This document shows positions 46,018 through 53,369 of a stretch of DNA of 64,000 bases, in pieces. Each line of letters starts with the position of its first letter. The stretch's first letter is position 1. Location of the stretch: the NCBI RefSeq assembly GCF_019236475.1, contig NZ_JAFAIX010000001.1, positions 1-64,000 of the forward strand, written 5' to 3'. Under the pieces are notes generated by a model that was not told the origin of the DNA, did no database searches, and was given only the letters and a program-made list of their open reading frames with translations. The stretch is from Chitinophaga sp. (lineage in GTDB: Bacteria > Bacteroidota > Bacteroidia > Chitinophagales > Chitinophagaceae). Both the position numbers and the translations under genes were made by a program.

Positions 46018-46160
46018 TTCATTATAATAACCCGCTTAAAAAAGTCAAGCGGACTCGCAATACCTGCGAAGTGCAGTACCTGCACAAGGCTGACCGAAAA
46101 GTCTATTTACATTCGTGATACTTGCGGTAGCAACCGCGTGAACAACGGCAAAGATAACAG
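46018..46160 (-). other. Hairpin cluster upstream of rpsO; possible leader or small RNA
   Basis: A perfect -7 box TATCTTTG lies at 46156-46149 on the minus strand, with no -33 element. Downstream on that strand are three related units: CGCAAGTATCACG, GTGCAGGTACTGCAC and CGCAGGTATTGCG. The last two form small hairpins. Then CCGCTT and AAGCGG pair around GACTTTTTT. There is no coding frame of note and no tRNA fold. It could be a distal rpsO leader, a small RNA, or a protein-binding cluster. Confidence 0.35.
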
Positions 46161-46217
46161 AATTAAGATTATTTATCTGCCCTTCGGGAGATGACAGTCG
46201 CTCTGCCCACTACCTCC

Positions 46218-46913
46218 CTACGAAGAAAAGTTCACAGCGGCATTATCTGTCACATGCCCATTTTCTGTACGCAGTACCCTAGATGGGAATTTCTGTAACA
46301 CAATATAATCATGTGTAGCCATCACAATAGCAGTACCTTCCCGGCATATACGGAACAATAACTGCATAATGCCATCAGAAGTTTCCGGATCCAGATTACC
46401 GGTTGGCTCATCCGCGAGAATCAGACGAGGAGAGTTCAGCATCGCTCGTGCAATGTCTACACGCTGCTGCTCACCACCACTCAACTCATAAGGCATCTTG
46501 AATCCTTTTGTACCCAAACCTACCTTATCCAATACATCTGTAATCTTTTCCTCGATCTGTTTATTATCCTGCCATCCAGTTGCTCGGAGCGCAAATTTTA
46601 AATTGTCGTGCACATTCCTATCCGTCAATAACTGGAAATCCTGAAATACAACCCCCAAATTACGACGCAGATATGGCACCTTCTTCCAGTCCATCTTCTT
46701 CAAATCAAAACCTACCACCTGGCCAGTACCATCCTTTAATGGCAAATCGCCATATAACGTCTTCAGCAAACTGGACTTACCGGTTCCCGTCTTCCCAATG
46801 AGATACACAAACTCCCCCTTGTTTACGGTAATATTCACATCAGACAATATCAGAGAATTTCCCTGATATACACTTGTATTCGTCAACTGTATAATTGGCT
46901 GTTCGGGCGTCAT
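46218..46913 (-). CDS. ftsE: Cell division ATP-binding protein FtsE
   Basis: This is the ATPase of the FtsEX complex that couples division to peptidoglycan hydrolase activation (231 aa). Walker A is LIGKTGTGKSSLLKTLYG, the signature is ELSGGEQQRVDIARA, and Walker B is RLILADEPTGNLD. The ATG at 46913 gives MTPEQPIIQLTN, and an upstream in-frame start was rejected. FtsX is not adjacent on either side, so the pair is split. Some caution is due because FtsE and LolD-type ATPases look alike. Confidence 0.85.
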   Translation of the reverse strand: MTPEQPIIQLTNTSVYQGNSLILSDVNITVNKGEFVYLIGKTGTGKSSLLKTLYGDLPLKDGTGQVVGFDLKKMDWKKVPYLRRNLGVVFQDFQLLTDRNVHDNLKFALRATGWQDNKQIEEKITDVLDKVGLGTKGFKMPYELSGGEQQRVDIARAMLNSPRLILADEPTGNLDPETSDGIMQLLFRICREGTAIVMATHDYIVLQKFPSRVLRTENGHVTDNAAVNFSS

Positions 46914-46948
46914 GTAGCGTTTTTCGTTTAGTTCTAGCTTGTAAGAAA

Positions 46949-46956
46949 CAAAAATA
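46949..46956 (-). promoter_or_regulatory. -7 box TATTTTTG of ftsE
   Basis: Full TAnnTTTG match on the minus strand about 36 bases before the ATG at 46913. No -33 TTG at the usual spacing. Confidence 0.45.
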
Positions 46957-47087
46957 ACCAATTCGTATATAACTTCTTACGTAATCTCATAATAATTACA
47001 GATACCCCCCATTTTTTACCCCTTCCCCTCCCAAATTGACCATTTTCCAGCCTTTTTATCCCGTTTTTACCATTTCCATTCTCTCAA

Positions 47088-47141
47088 ACTAATCTTTTAG
47101 TAGAAAAACTAATAAATTAGTTGTTCAACTAAAAAATTAGT
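47088..47141 (+). promoter_or_regulatory. Three phased operators for the BlaI-like repressor
   Basis: Three 14-bp dyads of the form ACTAA-N4-TTAGT lie at 47088-47101, 47108-47121 and 47128-47141. Their centres are exactly 20 bases apart, about two helical turns. The likely promoter (TTG 47121-47123, 20-base gap, TAGTTTTA 47144-47151) overlaps dyads 2 and 3, so bound repressor would block RNA polymerase. BlaI/MecI proteins bind such dyads as dimers. Confidence 0.85.
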
Positions 47142-47177
47142 TATAGTTTTATTCCAGCAAGTAAAATATACCGCATC

Positions 47178-47549
47178 ATGAAACCATTGACCAAAGCAGA
47201 AGAACAAATTATGCAGGCCCTCTGGCAAACAGGACCCGCATTTGTGAAAGATATTATCGAGGCGATGCCGGAACCTAAACCACACTATAACACCGTGTCT
47301 ACCTTAATCAAAATTCTCATTGAAAAGGGATTCGTGGAATTCAAAGTATTCGGCAAATCACATCAATACGCCCCTACTATCACCCGGGAAGCCTACAGCC
47401 ATAAAACCGTGAGCAACCTGGTAAAAGGATACTTCGAAGGTTCTGTGAGCAACCTAGTCTCCTTCTTCGTGAAAGAAAAAGATATCAGCGTACAGGAATT
47501 GGAAAAACTAGTGGAACATATCAAAGATGCCCAAAAACATTCCAAATGA
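47178..47549 (+). CDS. BlaI/MecI/CopY family repressor
   Basis: This is a winged-helix repressor (123 aa) inactivated by cleavage when its partner sensor protease is triggered. The helix-turn-helix covers residues 1-72 (LTKAEEQIMQALWQTGPAFVK, PHYNTVSTLIKILIEKGF), and a C-terminal dimerisation helix follows. It overlaps the next gene by four bases (ATGA), so the two are translated together. The three upstream dyads suggest autoregulation. Confidence 0.94.
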   Translation: MKPLTKAEEQIMQALWQTGPAFVKDIIEAMPEPKPHYNTVSTLIKILIEKGFVEFKVFGKSHQYAPTITREAYSHKTVSNLVKGYFEGSVSNLVSFFVKEKDISVQELEKLVEHIKDAQKHSK

Positions 47550-49102
47550 AAATACTCACCTATCTGCTCCAGGTGATCAGTTGCTCCGGTATCCTCTATG
47601 GCTACTACCTGCTGGCCCTGCGCAATAAAAAATTCCACGAGTGGAACAGGTACTACCTCTGCCTACTACCACTGGTATCCCTGCTGGTACCCCTCCTGAA
47701 AATCCCGCTGGAAGCCAATCACACAGATGCCTCTTTCGTATATGCTTATACGTATAAAGCGGTTACTATTCGGGAGGGACTTACCAGTCAGTCTACCTTC
47801 AATTATCAGGACTGGCTCAGCGCCGCCTACTCGCTCATTGCCAGCCTTCTATTAATCCGTCTCTTGGTATCCTGCTGGCGCATTATTCGCCTGGCAAAGC
47901 GCCTGCCACAGGAACCCATTCAGGATTATGTGCTCGTGGCATTAGATAAACCAGCCAGCCCGTTTTCCTTCTTTTCCTGGATATTCTGGCACCACAACAC
48001 GCCATTATATGATGAACAGGGCAAACGAATGCTGCAACATGAGCTGGTACATGTACGCCAGCAACACAGCTTCGATAAAATATGGATGAACATCATCAGC
48101 GCTGTATGCTGGTTCAATCCTATATTCTACCTGACTAAAAAGGAACTCGCCCTCGTTCACGAATTCATTGCCGATAAACATGCCGCCGGAAAGGAAATCT
48201 CCGGATATGCGGAAGCCATCCTCCAGAACGCCTTTCAGAGCAAACAATTCGCTATAACAAATGACTTTTTTTATCCGCCAATCAAAAGACGTATTCTTAT
48301 GCTTACACAATTCCAAAAAGACAGATTCAGCTATCTGCGCCGCGTGATGATACTCCCAGTAGCAGGTATTATTTTTTGTTCCTTTGCTTTCGTGGCTGCA
48401 GCGAAACAAGCTCCAATGCCTGTTGCAGCAGGTGTAACCACCACAACGCACCACGGTTATCCTGAAAAGCCGGCCATTTTCCCAGGTGGAGAAAACGCGC
48501 TGGAAGCATTCCTTATCAAAAACTTGAAATACCCTAAAACCGCTATAGACAATAAAATCAGCGGTACCGTAATGGTGCATTTCACTGTTGATGCAAATGG
48601 TAAAATCACCAATGCCCGCACCACCACCGGCAAGCCGCAGATCAGTAAGGAACTGGATGAAGAAGCACTCCGCGTAGTAAACAGTATGCCCAACTGGCTT
48701 CCAGCAGAGCAAAACCATAAAGGAGTATCCTCTGAAATCGCGTTACCAATCACCTTCCTGCTCCCAGGCACACCACAAGAGCAAGTATTGACTTTCGTGG
48801 AACACCCGCCTCACTTTCCTGGTGGCGACGAGGCATTAAATCAATACCTTGCTAAAAACATTAAATATCCGAAAGAAGCGCAGGCTAGAAAGAAACAAGG
48901 CACGGTTTTCCTCCAATTTACAGTAGGTGCAGATGGCAAAATCAGAGATGCAAAAATCGTAGGTAGGATATTGGGGGATGGATTAGAAGAAGAAGGACTA
49001 CGCGTGGTAAATTCCATGCCACAATGGACTCCAGGCACACATGAAGGTAAAAAGGTGGCAGTACAATATAATCTGCCCATTCGGTTTCAACTCAGTAAAT
49101 AA
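47546..49102 (+). CDS. M56 (BlaR1-like) membrane metalloprotease with two TonB C-terminal domains
   Basis: This sensor protease (518 aa) has membrane helices at about residues 3-22, 35-52, 87-108 and 268-286. A zinc protease domain carries HELVHVRQQH plus the Glu in ALVHEFIADKHA. After the last helix come two TonB_C domains, about 310-410 (FPGGENALEAFLIKNLKYPK) and 415-517 (FPGGDEALNQYLAKNIKYPK), where BlaR1 of Firmicutes has a penicillin-binding domain. It would cleave the adjacent repressor on signal; the signal is unknown. Confidence 0.92.
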   Translation: MKILTYLLQVISCSGILYGYYLLALRNKKFHEWNRYYLCLLPLVSLLVPLLKIPLEANHTDASFVYAYTYKAVTIREGLTSQSTFNYQDWLSAAYSLIASLLLIRLLVSCWRIIRLAKRLPQEPIQDYVLVALDKPASPFSFFSWIFWHHNTPLYDEQGKRMLQHELVHVRQQHSFDKIWMNIISAVCWFNPIFYLTKKELALVHEFIADKHAAGKEISGYAEAILQNAFQSKQFAITNDFFYPPIKRRILMLTQFQKDRFSYLRRVMILPVAGIIFCSFAFVAAAKQAPMPVAAGVTTTTHHGYPEKPAIFPGGENALEAFLIKNLKYPKTAIDNKISGTVMVHFTVDANGKITNARTTTGKPQISKELDEEALRVVNSMPNWLPAEQNHKGVSSEIALPITFLLPGTPQEQVLTFVEHPPHFPGGDEALNQYLAKNIKYPKEAQARKKQGTVFLQFTVGADGKIRDAKIVGRILGDGLEEEGLRVVNSMPQWTPGTHEGKKVAVQYNLPIRFQLSK

Positions 49103-49121
49103 CTTTCCTCCCGACCATTAA

Positions 49122-49151
49122 AAAAGCCGGTATCTGCAGATACCGGCTTTT
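49122..49151. terminator. Bidirectional terminator
   Basis: AAAAGCCGGTATC (49122-49134) pairs with GATACCGGCTTTT (49139-49151) around TGCA. It separates the M56 gene and the convergent purM. Confidence 0.9.
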
Positions 49152-49175
49152 ATTTTTCTTCTAAACAACACAACA

Positions 49176-50354
49176 TTAATTATAAACAAAAGTGCCTGCA
49201 GGCGCTTTAACGGTTACTTGTTTCTGTTCTGCAGCCTCTACCCTTCCGATAATCTGTGCATCAATATTAAAGCTCTTGGAAATCGCAATAATATCTGCTG
49301 CAATCGCTTCCGGTACATACAGTTCCATACGATGGCCCATGTTAAATACCTGGTACATCTCTTTCCAAGAAGTGCCTGATTGCTCTTGAATCAGCGTAAA
49401 CAAAGGAGGTACAGGGAAGAGGTTGTCTTTAATGACATGCAATTTCTCAATGAAATGCAGCACTTTCGTTTGTGCACCACCACTGCAATGCACCATTCCA
49501 TGAATCTGCGGACGGAACTGCTCCAGGACTTTCTTAATCACTGGTGCATAGGTACGGGTAGGTGACAATACCAGTTTACCCGCGTCTACCTGACCAAATC
49601 CAGGGATATCAATTTTATCAGTCAATGCTTTATTACCACTGAAAACCAATTCATAAGGAATTCCTGGATCAAAGCTTTCTGCGTATTTCTCTGCAATAGC
49701 CTTATGGAATACATCATGACGAGCGCTGGTCAGTCCATTGCTGCCCATACCACCATTGTAGCTACTTTCGTAAGTCGCCTGACCATAGGATGCGAGTCCT
49801 ACTACTACATCTCCCGCTTGGATACGATCGTTAGAAATCACATCCTCTCTTTTCATACGGCAAGTAACCGTAGAATCCACGATGATGGTACGTACCAGGT
49901 CACCCACATCGGCAGTTTCCCCACCAGTGGAATAAATGCTGATACCATGATTGCGTAGCTCTGCCAGAATTTCTTCTGTACCATTGATAATAGCGGCAAT
50001 CACTTCACCTGGCAGCAGTTGCTTATTACGACCGATGGTGGAGGAAAGCAAAATATTATCAGTAGCGCCTACACACAGCAGGTCGTCCATGTTCATGATA
50101 ATAGCGTCCTGGGCAATGCCTTTCCAAACGCTGAGATCACCGGTTTCTTTCCAGTAAACATAAGCCAGGGAAGATTTTGTACCGGCGCCATCGGCATGCA
50201 TAATATTGCAATAGGCCTCATCACCACCAAGAATATCGGGCACTATTTTACAGAATGCTTTCGGGTAAAGCCCCTTGTCAATGTTCTTAATGGCGTTATG
50301 CACATCTTCCTTGCCTGCGGAAACTCCACGTTTGGCGTAAATATTCTGATCCAC
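49176..50354 (-). CDS. purM: Phosphoribosylformylglycinamidine cyclo-ligase (AIR synthase), Bacteroidota type
   Basis: This enzyme makes aminoimidazole ribonucleotide in purine synthesis (392 aa from the GTG start). Family blocks are YAKRGVSAGKEDVHNAI, MHADGAGTKSSLAY, GKLVLSPTRTYAPV and HCSGGAQTKVLHF. The GTG at 50354 is chosen because the product then starts DQNIYAKRGVSA, like relatives. An in-frame TTG at 50408 overlaps the -7 promoter box and would be upstream of the transcript. The sequence is the longer Bacteroidota form, so function rests on homology. Confidence 0.88.
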   Translation of the reverse strand: MDQNIYAKRGVSAGKEDVHNAIKNIDKGLYPKAFCKIVPDILGGDEAYCNIMHADGAGTKSSLAYVYWKETGDLSVWKGIAQDAIIMNMDDLLCVGATDNILLSSTIGRNKQLLPGEVIAAIINGTEEILAELRNHGISIYSTGGETADVGDLVRTIIVDSTVTCRMKREDVISNDRIQAGDVVVGLASYGQATYESSYNGGMGSNGLTSARHDVFHKAIAEKYAESFDPGIPYELVFSGNKALTDKIDIPGFGQVDAGKLVLSPTRTYAPVIKKVLEQFRPQIHGMVHCSGGAQTKVLHFIEKLHVIKDNLFPVPPLFTLIQEQSGTSWKEMYQVFNMGHRMELYVPEAIAADIIAISKSFNIDAQIIGRVEAAEQKQVTVKAPAGTFVYN

Positions 50355-50405
50355 CTGGAATTTGAGATTTAGTAATTTAGAGATAGTAGAAATTGCTTCC
50401 GGCTG

Positions 50406-50413
50406 CAAAAGTA
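50406..50413 (-). promoter_or_regulatory. -7 box TACTTTTG of purM
   Basis: Full TAnnTTTG match on the minus strand, about 50 bases before the GTG start at 50354. It overlaps the alternative TTG at 50408 and so decides the start. Confidence 0.6.
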
Positions 50414-50446
50414 ACAGATTCCGCGCAGAATGCCCGCCGAATGTGT

Positions 50447-50454
50447 TAGATTTG
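50447..50454 (+). promoter_or_regulatory. -7 box TAGATTTG of ribF
   Basis: Full TAnnTTTG match on the plus strand, 28 bases before the ribF ATG. It faces away from the purM box 33 bases to its left, so the upstream parts of the two promoters overlap. Confidence 0.6.
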
Positions 50455-50482
50455 CGGGGCTTTTTGATTGTTATAGAATTAT

Positions 50483-51418
50483 ATGCAGGTTCACAGGGAC
50501 TTAGATCACTTACCGGAATTCCGTAATGCGGTTGTTACCATTGGTACTTTTGATGGCGTGCACCTCGGCCATCGTTACATTCTGCAGCAACTAGAACAGG
50601 CTGCTGCGGCCTGCAACGGCGAAACGGTGATCGTTACTTTCGACCCACATCCCCGCGAGGTTTTGGGCAGCTCTCCTCAGTCGGTCAAATTACTGACTAC
50701 CCTTCCTGAGAAAATTGCCCTCCTGGAAAAACAGGGAATTGACCACTTGGTGGTGGTACCTTTCACAAAGGCTTTTTCTGAATTGTCGGCCCAGGCTTAC
50801 TTGGAAGACTTCCTCATCTCCCGATTCCATCCACATACCATTATCATTGGCTATGATCATCGTTTTGGACATAACCGTGAAGGGGGACTGGAACTGCTAG
50901 AAGCGGAAAAAGAGAAATACGGTTTTGAGCTGATCGAAATCCCTCAACAGGTGGTACATGATCTCACCGTTAGTTCTACAAAAATCAGGAAAAGCTTACA
51001 GGACGCCCATATCCGGCTTGCCAATGAACTGCTGGGATACCGTTATTTTATGACCGGCACCGTGGTGCATGGGGATAAAATGGGCCGTCAACTGGGTTTT
51101 CCCACTGCCAACCTGAAACTAGCAGATGAACGTAAACTAATTCCGGAAGAAGGTATTTATGCCGTACAGGTATCGCTGAACCGCCACTGGACCACTATTC
51201 CAGCGGTGATGAGCATCGGCACCCGACCCACTTTCAACGGTACTGATCTGAGGTTGGAAGTCCACATTTTCGATTTCAACCGTGAAATTTACGGACAAAC
51301 ACTGACCGTTTATTTTGAAGAATATATTCGTGCTAACCAGAAATTTGACAATATCGATGATCTGATAAAACAGATTGCCGATGATACAGATAAAGCGAAG
51401 GAAATCCTTTCTAGATAA
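50483..51418 (+). CDS. ribF: Bifunctional riboflavin kinase/FMN adenylyltransferase
   Basis: This enzyme converts riboflavin to FMN and FAD (311 aa). The N-terminal FAD synthetase shows TIGTFDGVHLGHRYIL and the HHTIIIGYDHRFGHNREGG-like region. The C-terminal riboflavin kinase shows GTVVHGDKMGRQLGFPTANL and VMSIGTRPTFNGT. The ATG at 50483 gives MQVHRDLDHLPEFRNAVV. It diverges from purM and converges on holA. Confidence 0.96.
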   Translation: MQVHRDLDHLPEFRNAVVTIGTFDGVHLGHRYILQQLEQAAAACNGETVIVTFDPHPREVLGSSPQSVKLLTTLPEKIALLEKQGIDHLVVVPFTKAFSELSAQAYLEDFLISRFHPHTIIIGYDHRFGHNREGGLELLEAEKEKYGFELIEIPQQVVHDLTVSSTKIRKSLQDAHIRLANELLGYRYFMTGTVVHGDKMGRQLGFPTANLKLADERKLIPEEGIYAVQVSLNRHWTTIPAVMSIGTRPTFNGTDLRLEVHIFDFNREIYGQTLTVYFEEYIRANQKFDNIDDLIKQIADDTDKAKEILSR

Positions 51419-51430
51419 TATTTGCCAGCA

Positions 51431-51473
51431 CAAGAGAACGGCCCGTCAGCTTCGCTGACGGGCCGTTCTCTTG
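51431..51473. terminator. Long perfect hairpin after ribF
   Basis: CAAGAGAACGGCCCGTCAGC (51431-51450) pairs perfectly with 51454-51473 around TTC. It is the first of two overlapping hairpins between the convergent ribF and holA genes. Confidence 0.85.
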
Positions 51474-51510
51474 TTTATCCGCACGCCTCTGGCGTGCGGA
51501 TAAACAAGAG
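51468..51510. terminator. Second perfect hairpin, overlapping the first
   Basis: CTCTTGTTTATCCGCACGCC (51468-51487) pairs perfectly with 51491-51510 around TCT. Its left arm shares CTCTTG (51468-51473) with the right arm of the previous hairpin, so both cannot be fully formed at once. Confidence 0.85.
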
Positions 51511-51519
51511 GCAGAAGGT

Positions 51520-52515
51520 CTATGCCATAATTTTATACATCAATTCTTTCATTAACTCTCCATCTTCCACCCCACTATCGTTAATACCGATACTCCGTAA
51601 GTTGTAATGATGCAGCAACAAGATAGCTCTATCTGTTGCTTCCGGGCCATAGAGGCGGGCTGCCGCGATATAATCCTTTACAAAAAAGGGATGTACCCCC
51701 AGTGCGGAAGCGATTTCTTTTTCCCCACCTTTCACGACAAAAACGAGGCTCATCTTGGAGAAATAATTATAGAGGGCAGGCAGCATCATTTGCATAGGAG
51801 CCGCTTTAGGATTGGCCGCGAAATAAGCAATAATCTTATATACCTTGGCAGCGTTTTTCTGGCCTAATGCGCTTTGCAGCTCAAATACATTGTATTCTTT
51901 ACTGATCCCTACATATTTTTCAATATCGCTTTCATCGATTTTCTTCTTCTCTGGCAGGTTTACCAGGAGTTTATCAATTTCGTTGGCGATGCGGGAAAGA
52001 TCGTTGCCAATATGATCCACCAGGAGAATAGCAGCTTTTTGGGAGATAGCCAGTCCTCGACTACTTACATATCCTTCCGTCCAGGCGGGAAGCTGGTTAT
52101 CATATAATTTTTTAGTGGAGAGGAGTACGCCTTTATCTTTAATCACCTTAGCCATTTTACTCCTTCCATCGATTTTGCCTTGTTTATGGGCCACCACAAA
52201 CACCGTTGTGCTGAGGGGATTATCGATATAGGCTTCCAGTTTGAGGAGATCACGCATGGCCTGTGCTTCTTTGAGCACAACCACCTGGCGTTCTGCAAAC
52301 ATCGGATAACGACGGCAGGCATTGATGACCGTACTCCAATCCGTATCCTTTCCATAGAGGACAGTAAGATTGAAGCCTTTTTCCGCTTCTTCTAGCAGTT
52401 CATGTTCCGCATAGTTCACCACTTGGTCTATGAAGAAGTCTTCGTCTCCTTCCAGCCAGTAAAGCGATTTGAATTTTTTCTGTTTCCAGTCTTTTATTAT
52501 ATCCTGATAGTCCAT
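51520..52515 (-). CDS. holA: DNA polymerase III, delta subunit
   Basis: This is the clamp-loader subunit that opens the sliding clamp (331 aa). FKSLYWLEGDEDFFIDQVVN near the N-terminus, LKEAQAMRDLLKLEAYIDNP and the collar-domain helices at the end match bacterial delta. The ATG gives MDYQDIIKDWKQKKFK. It is cotranscribed with the upstream exonuclease gene (21-base gap). Confidence 0.93.
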   Translation of the reverse strand: MDYQDIIKDWKQKKFKSLYWLEGDEDFFIDQVVNYAEHELLEEAEKGFNLTVLYGKDTDWSTVINACRRYPMFAERQVVVLKEAQAMRDLLKLEAYIDNPLSTTVFVVAHKQGKIDGRSKMAKVIKDKGVLLSTKKLYDNQLPAWTEGYVSSRGLAISQKAAILLVDHIGNDLSRIANEIDKLLVNLPEKKKIDESDIEKYVGISKEYNVFELQSALGQKNAAKVYKIIAYFAANPKAAPMQMMLPALYNYFSKMSLVFVVKGGEKEIASALGVHPFFVKDYIAAARLYGPEATDRAILLLHHYNLRSIGINDSGVEDGELMKELMYKIMA

Positions 52516-52536
52516 GGATGGTACGAGCTGTTAAAA

Positions 52537-53262
52537 TTATTTGATCACCACAATATCTTCTGGCAGCAGCAATGGTAATCTTTTGAACCGGAGCAGGAGT
52601 TGAGCTACGGCCAGTACATCTTTCTGGCAATAGGTGGCAATTCGTTCCAGGTCTTTTGTTTCCCAGAATACCTTTCCTACCATGCTACCATCTATATCAT
52701 CCTTGGAAGAATCGATACCCATGATGGCTGTTAGCAGTTTCAGGGAGGTATAATGTTTGAAGTCACCGAAGCGCCAGAGGTGAAGGGTATCCACCACGGG
52801 TACTTCCCATGGTTTGAGGCCATGTAGCTGCAGTGATTTCGGCAAAGATAATTGATGTATCACAGAACGGCGGCAAATAAAGGGGATATCAAATTCCCGG
52901 ATATTATGGCCAGCATACTGGAAACTGGGCATCCTCTCTTGGAACTTTTGAACCAATTCAAAGAAGTTATTCAGCAGTGAAACTTCGTCTTCACTGGCAA
53001 AAGATTTCAAGCGTAATTGATATCTGTTATTTTCCAGGTGAAAGAAACCTACTGATATACAAACGATTCTGCCAAACTCAGCAAAAATGCCCGCTCTATC
53101 TGCGTATGAAGCATCTTCACTTTCTGATTCTGGCGCAATTTTTGTATTTTTCTCCCGCCAGAGCACCTGCAAATGTGCGGGGAGTAGCTCCAATGCCGCC
53201 TCACCTGGCGTCGTCTCTATGTCAAGGAGCAATAACTGATCTAGTCCAATATTAGGTAACAC
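52537..53262 (-). CDS. DEDD 3'-5' exonuclease (PolB-related)
   Basis: This is a predicted DNA or RNA exonuclease (241 aa) like the proofreading domain of family B polymerases. ExoI is LLLDIETTPGE, ExoII is AGHNIREFDIPFICRR, and ExoIII is YCQKDVLAVAQL, with Tyr four residues before the last Asp (DEDDy). It starts at GTG 53262 (MLPNIGLDQLLLLDIE), with no ATG in frame nearby. Its place before holA suggests a role near replication or repair, which is inferred. Confidence 0.85.
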   Translation of the reverse strand: MLPNIGLDQLLLLDIETTPGEAALELLPAHLQVLWREKNTKIAPESESEDASYADRAGIFAEFGRIVCISVGFFHLENNRYQLRLKSFASEDEVSLLNNFFELVQKFQERMPSFQYAGHNIREFDIPFICRRSVIHQLSLPKSLQLHGLKPWEVPVVDTLHLWRFGDFKHYTSLKLLTAIMGIDSSKDDIDGSMVGKVFWETKDLERIATYCQKDVLAVAQLLLRFKRLPLLLPEDIVVIK

Positions 53263-53314
53263 GGATGGAAAACTGTTTTTTTAAACTTGACTATTATTAA
53301 ATAATTTTAATGCC

Positions 53315-53322
53315 TACTTTTG
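53315..53322 (+). promoter_or_regulatory. -7 box TACTTTTG of the 53370 gene
   Basis: Full TAnnTTTG match 48 bases before the ATG. A TTG at 53287-53289 is 25 bases away, longer than usual. Confidence 0.45.
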
Positions 53323-53369
53323 AATAACGATTTTTAACCATATAACACATAAACATAAAACAAACAACT

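Noticed and set aside
46018..46160. tRNA or known structural RNA upstream of rpsO
   Set aside because: No cloverleaf or TTCGANTC loop could be drawn; only small independent hairpins are visible.
48005..48718. 237-codon minus-strand frame opposite the M56 gene
   Set aside because: Cysteine-rich reading with no domain, fully inside a well-supported gene on the other strand.
50355..50408. 18-residue extension of PurM from TTG 50408
   Set aside because: That codon is part of the -7 promoter box and would lie upstream of the transcript.
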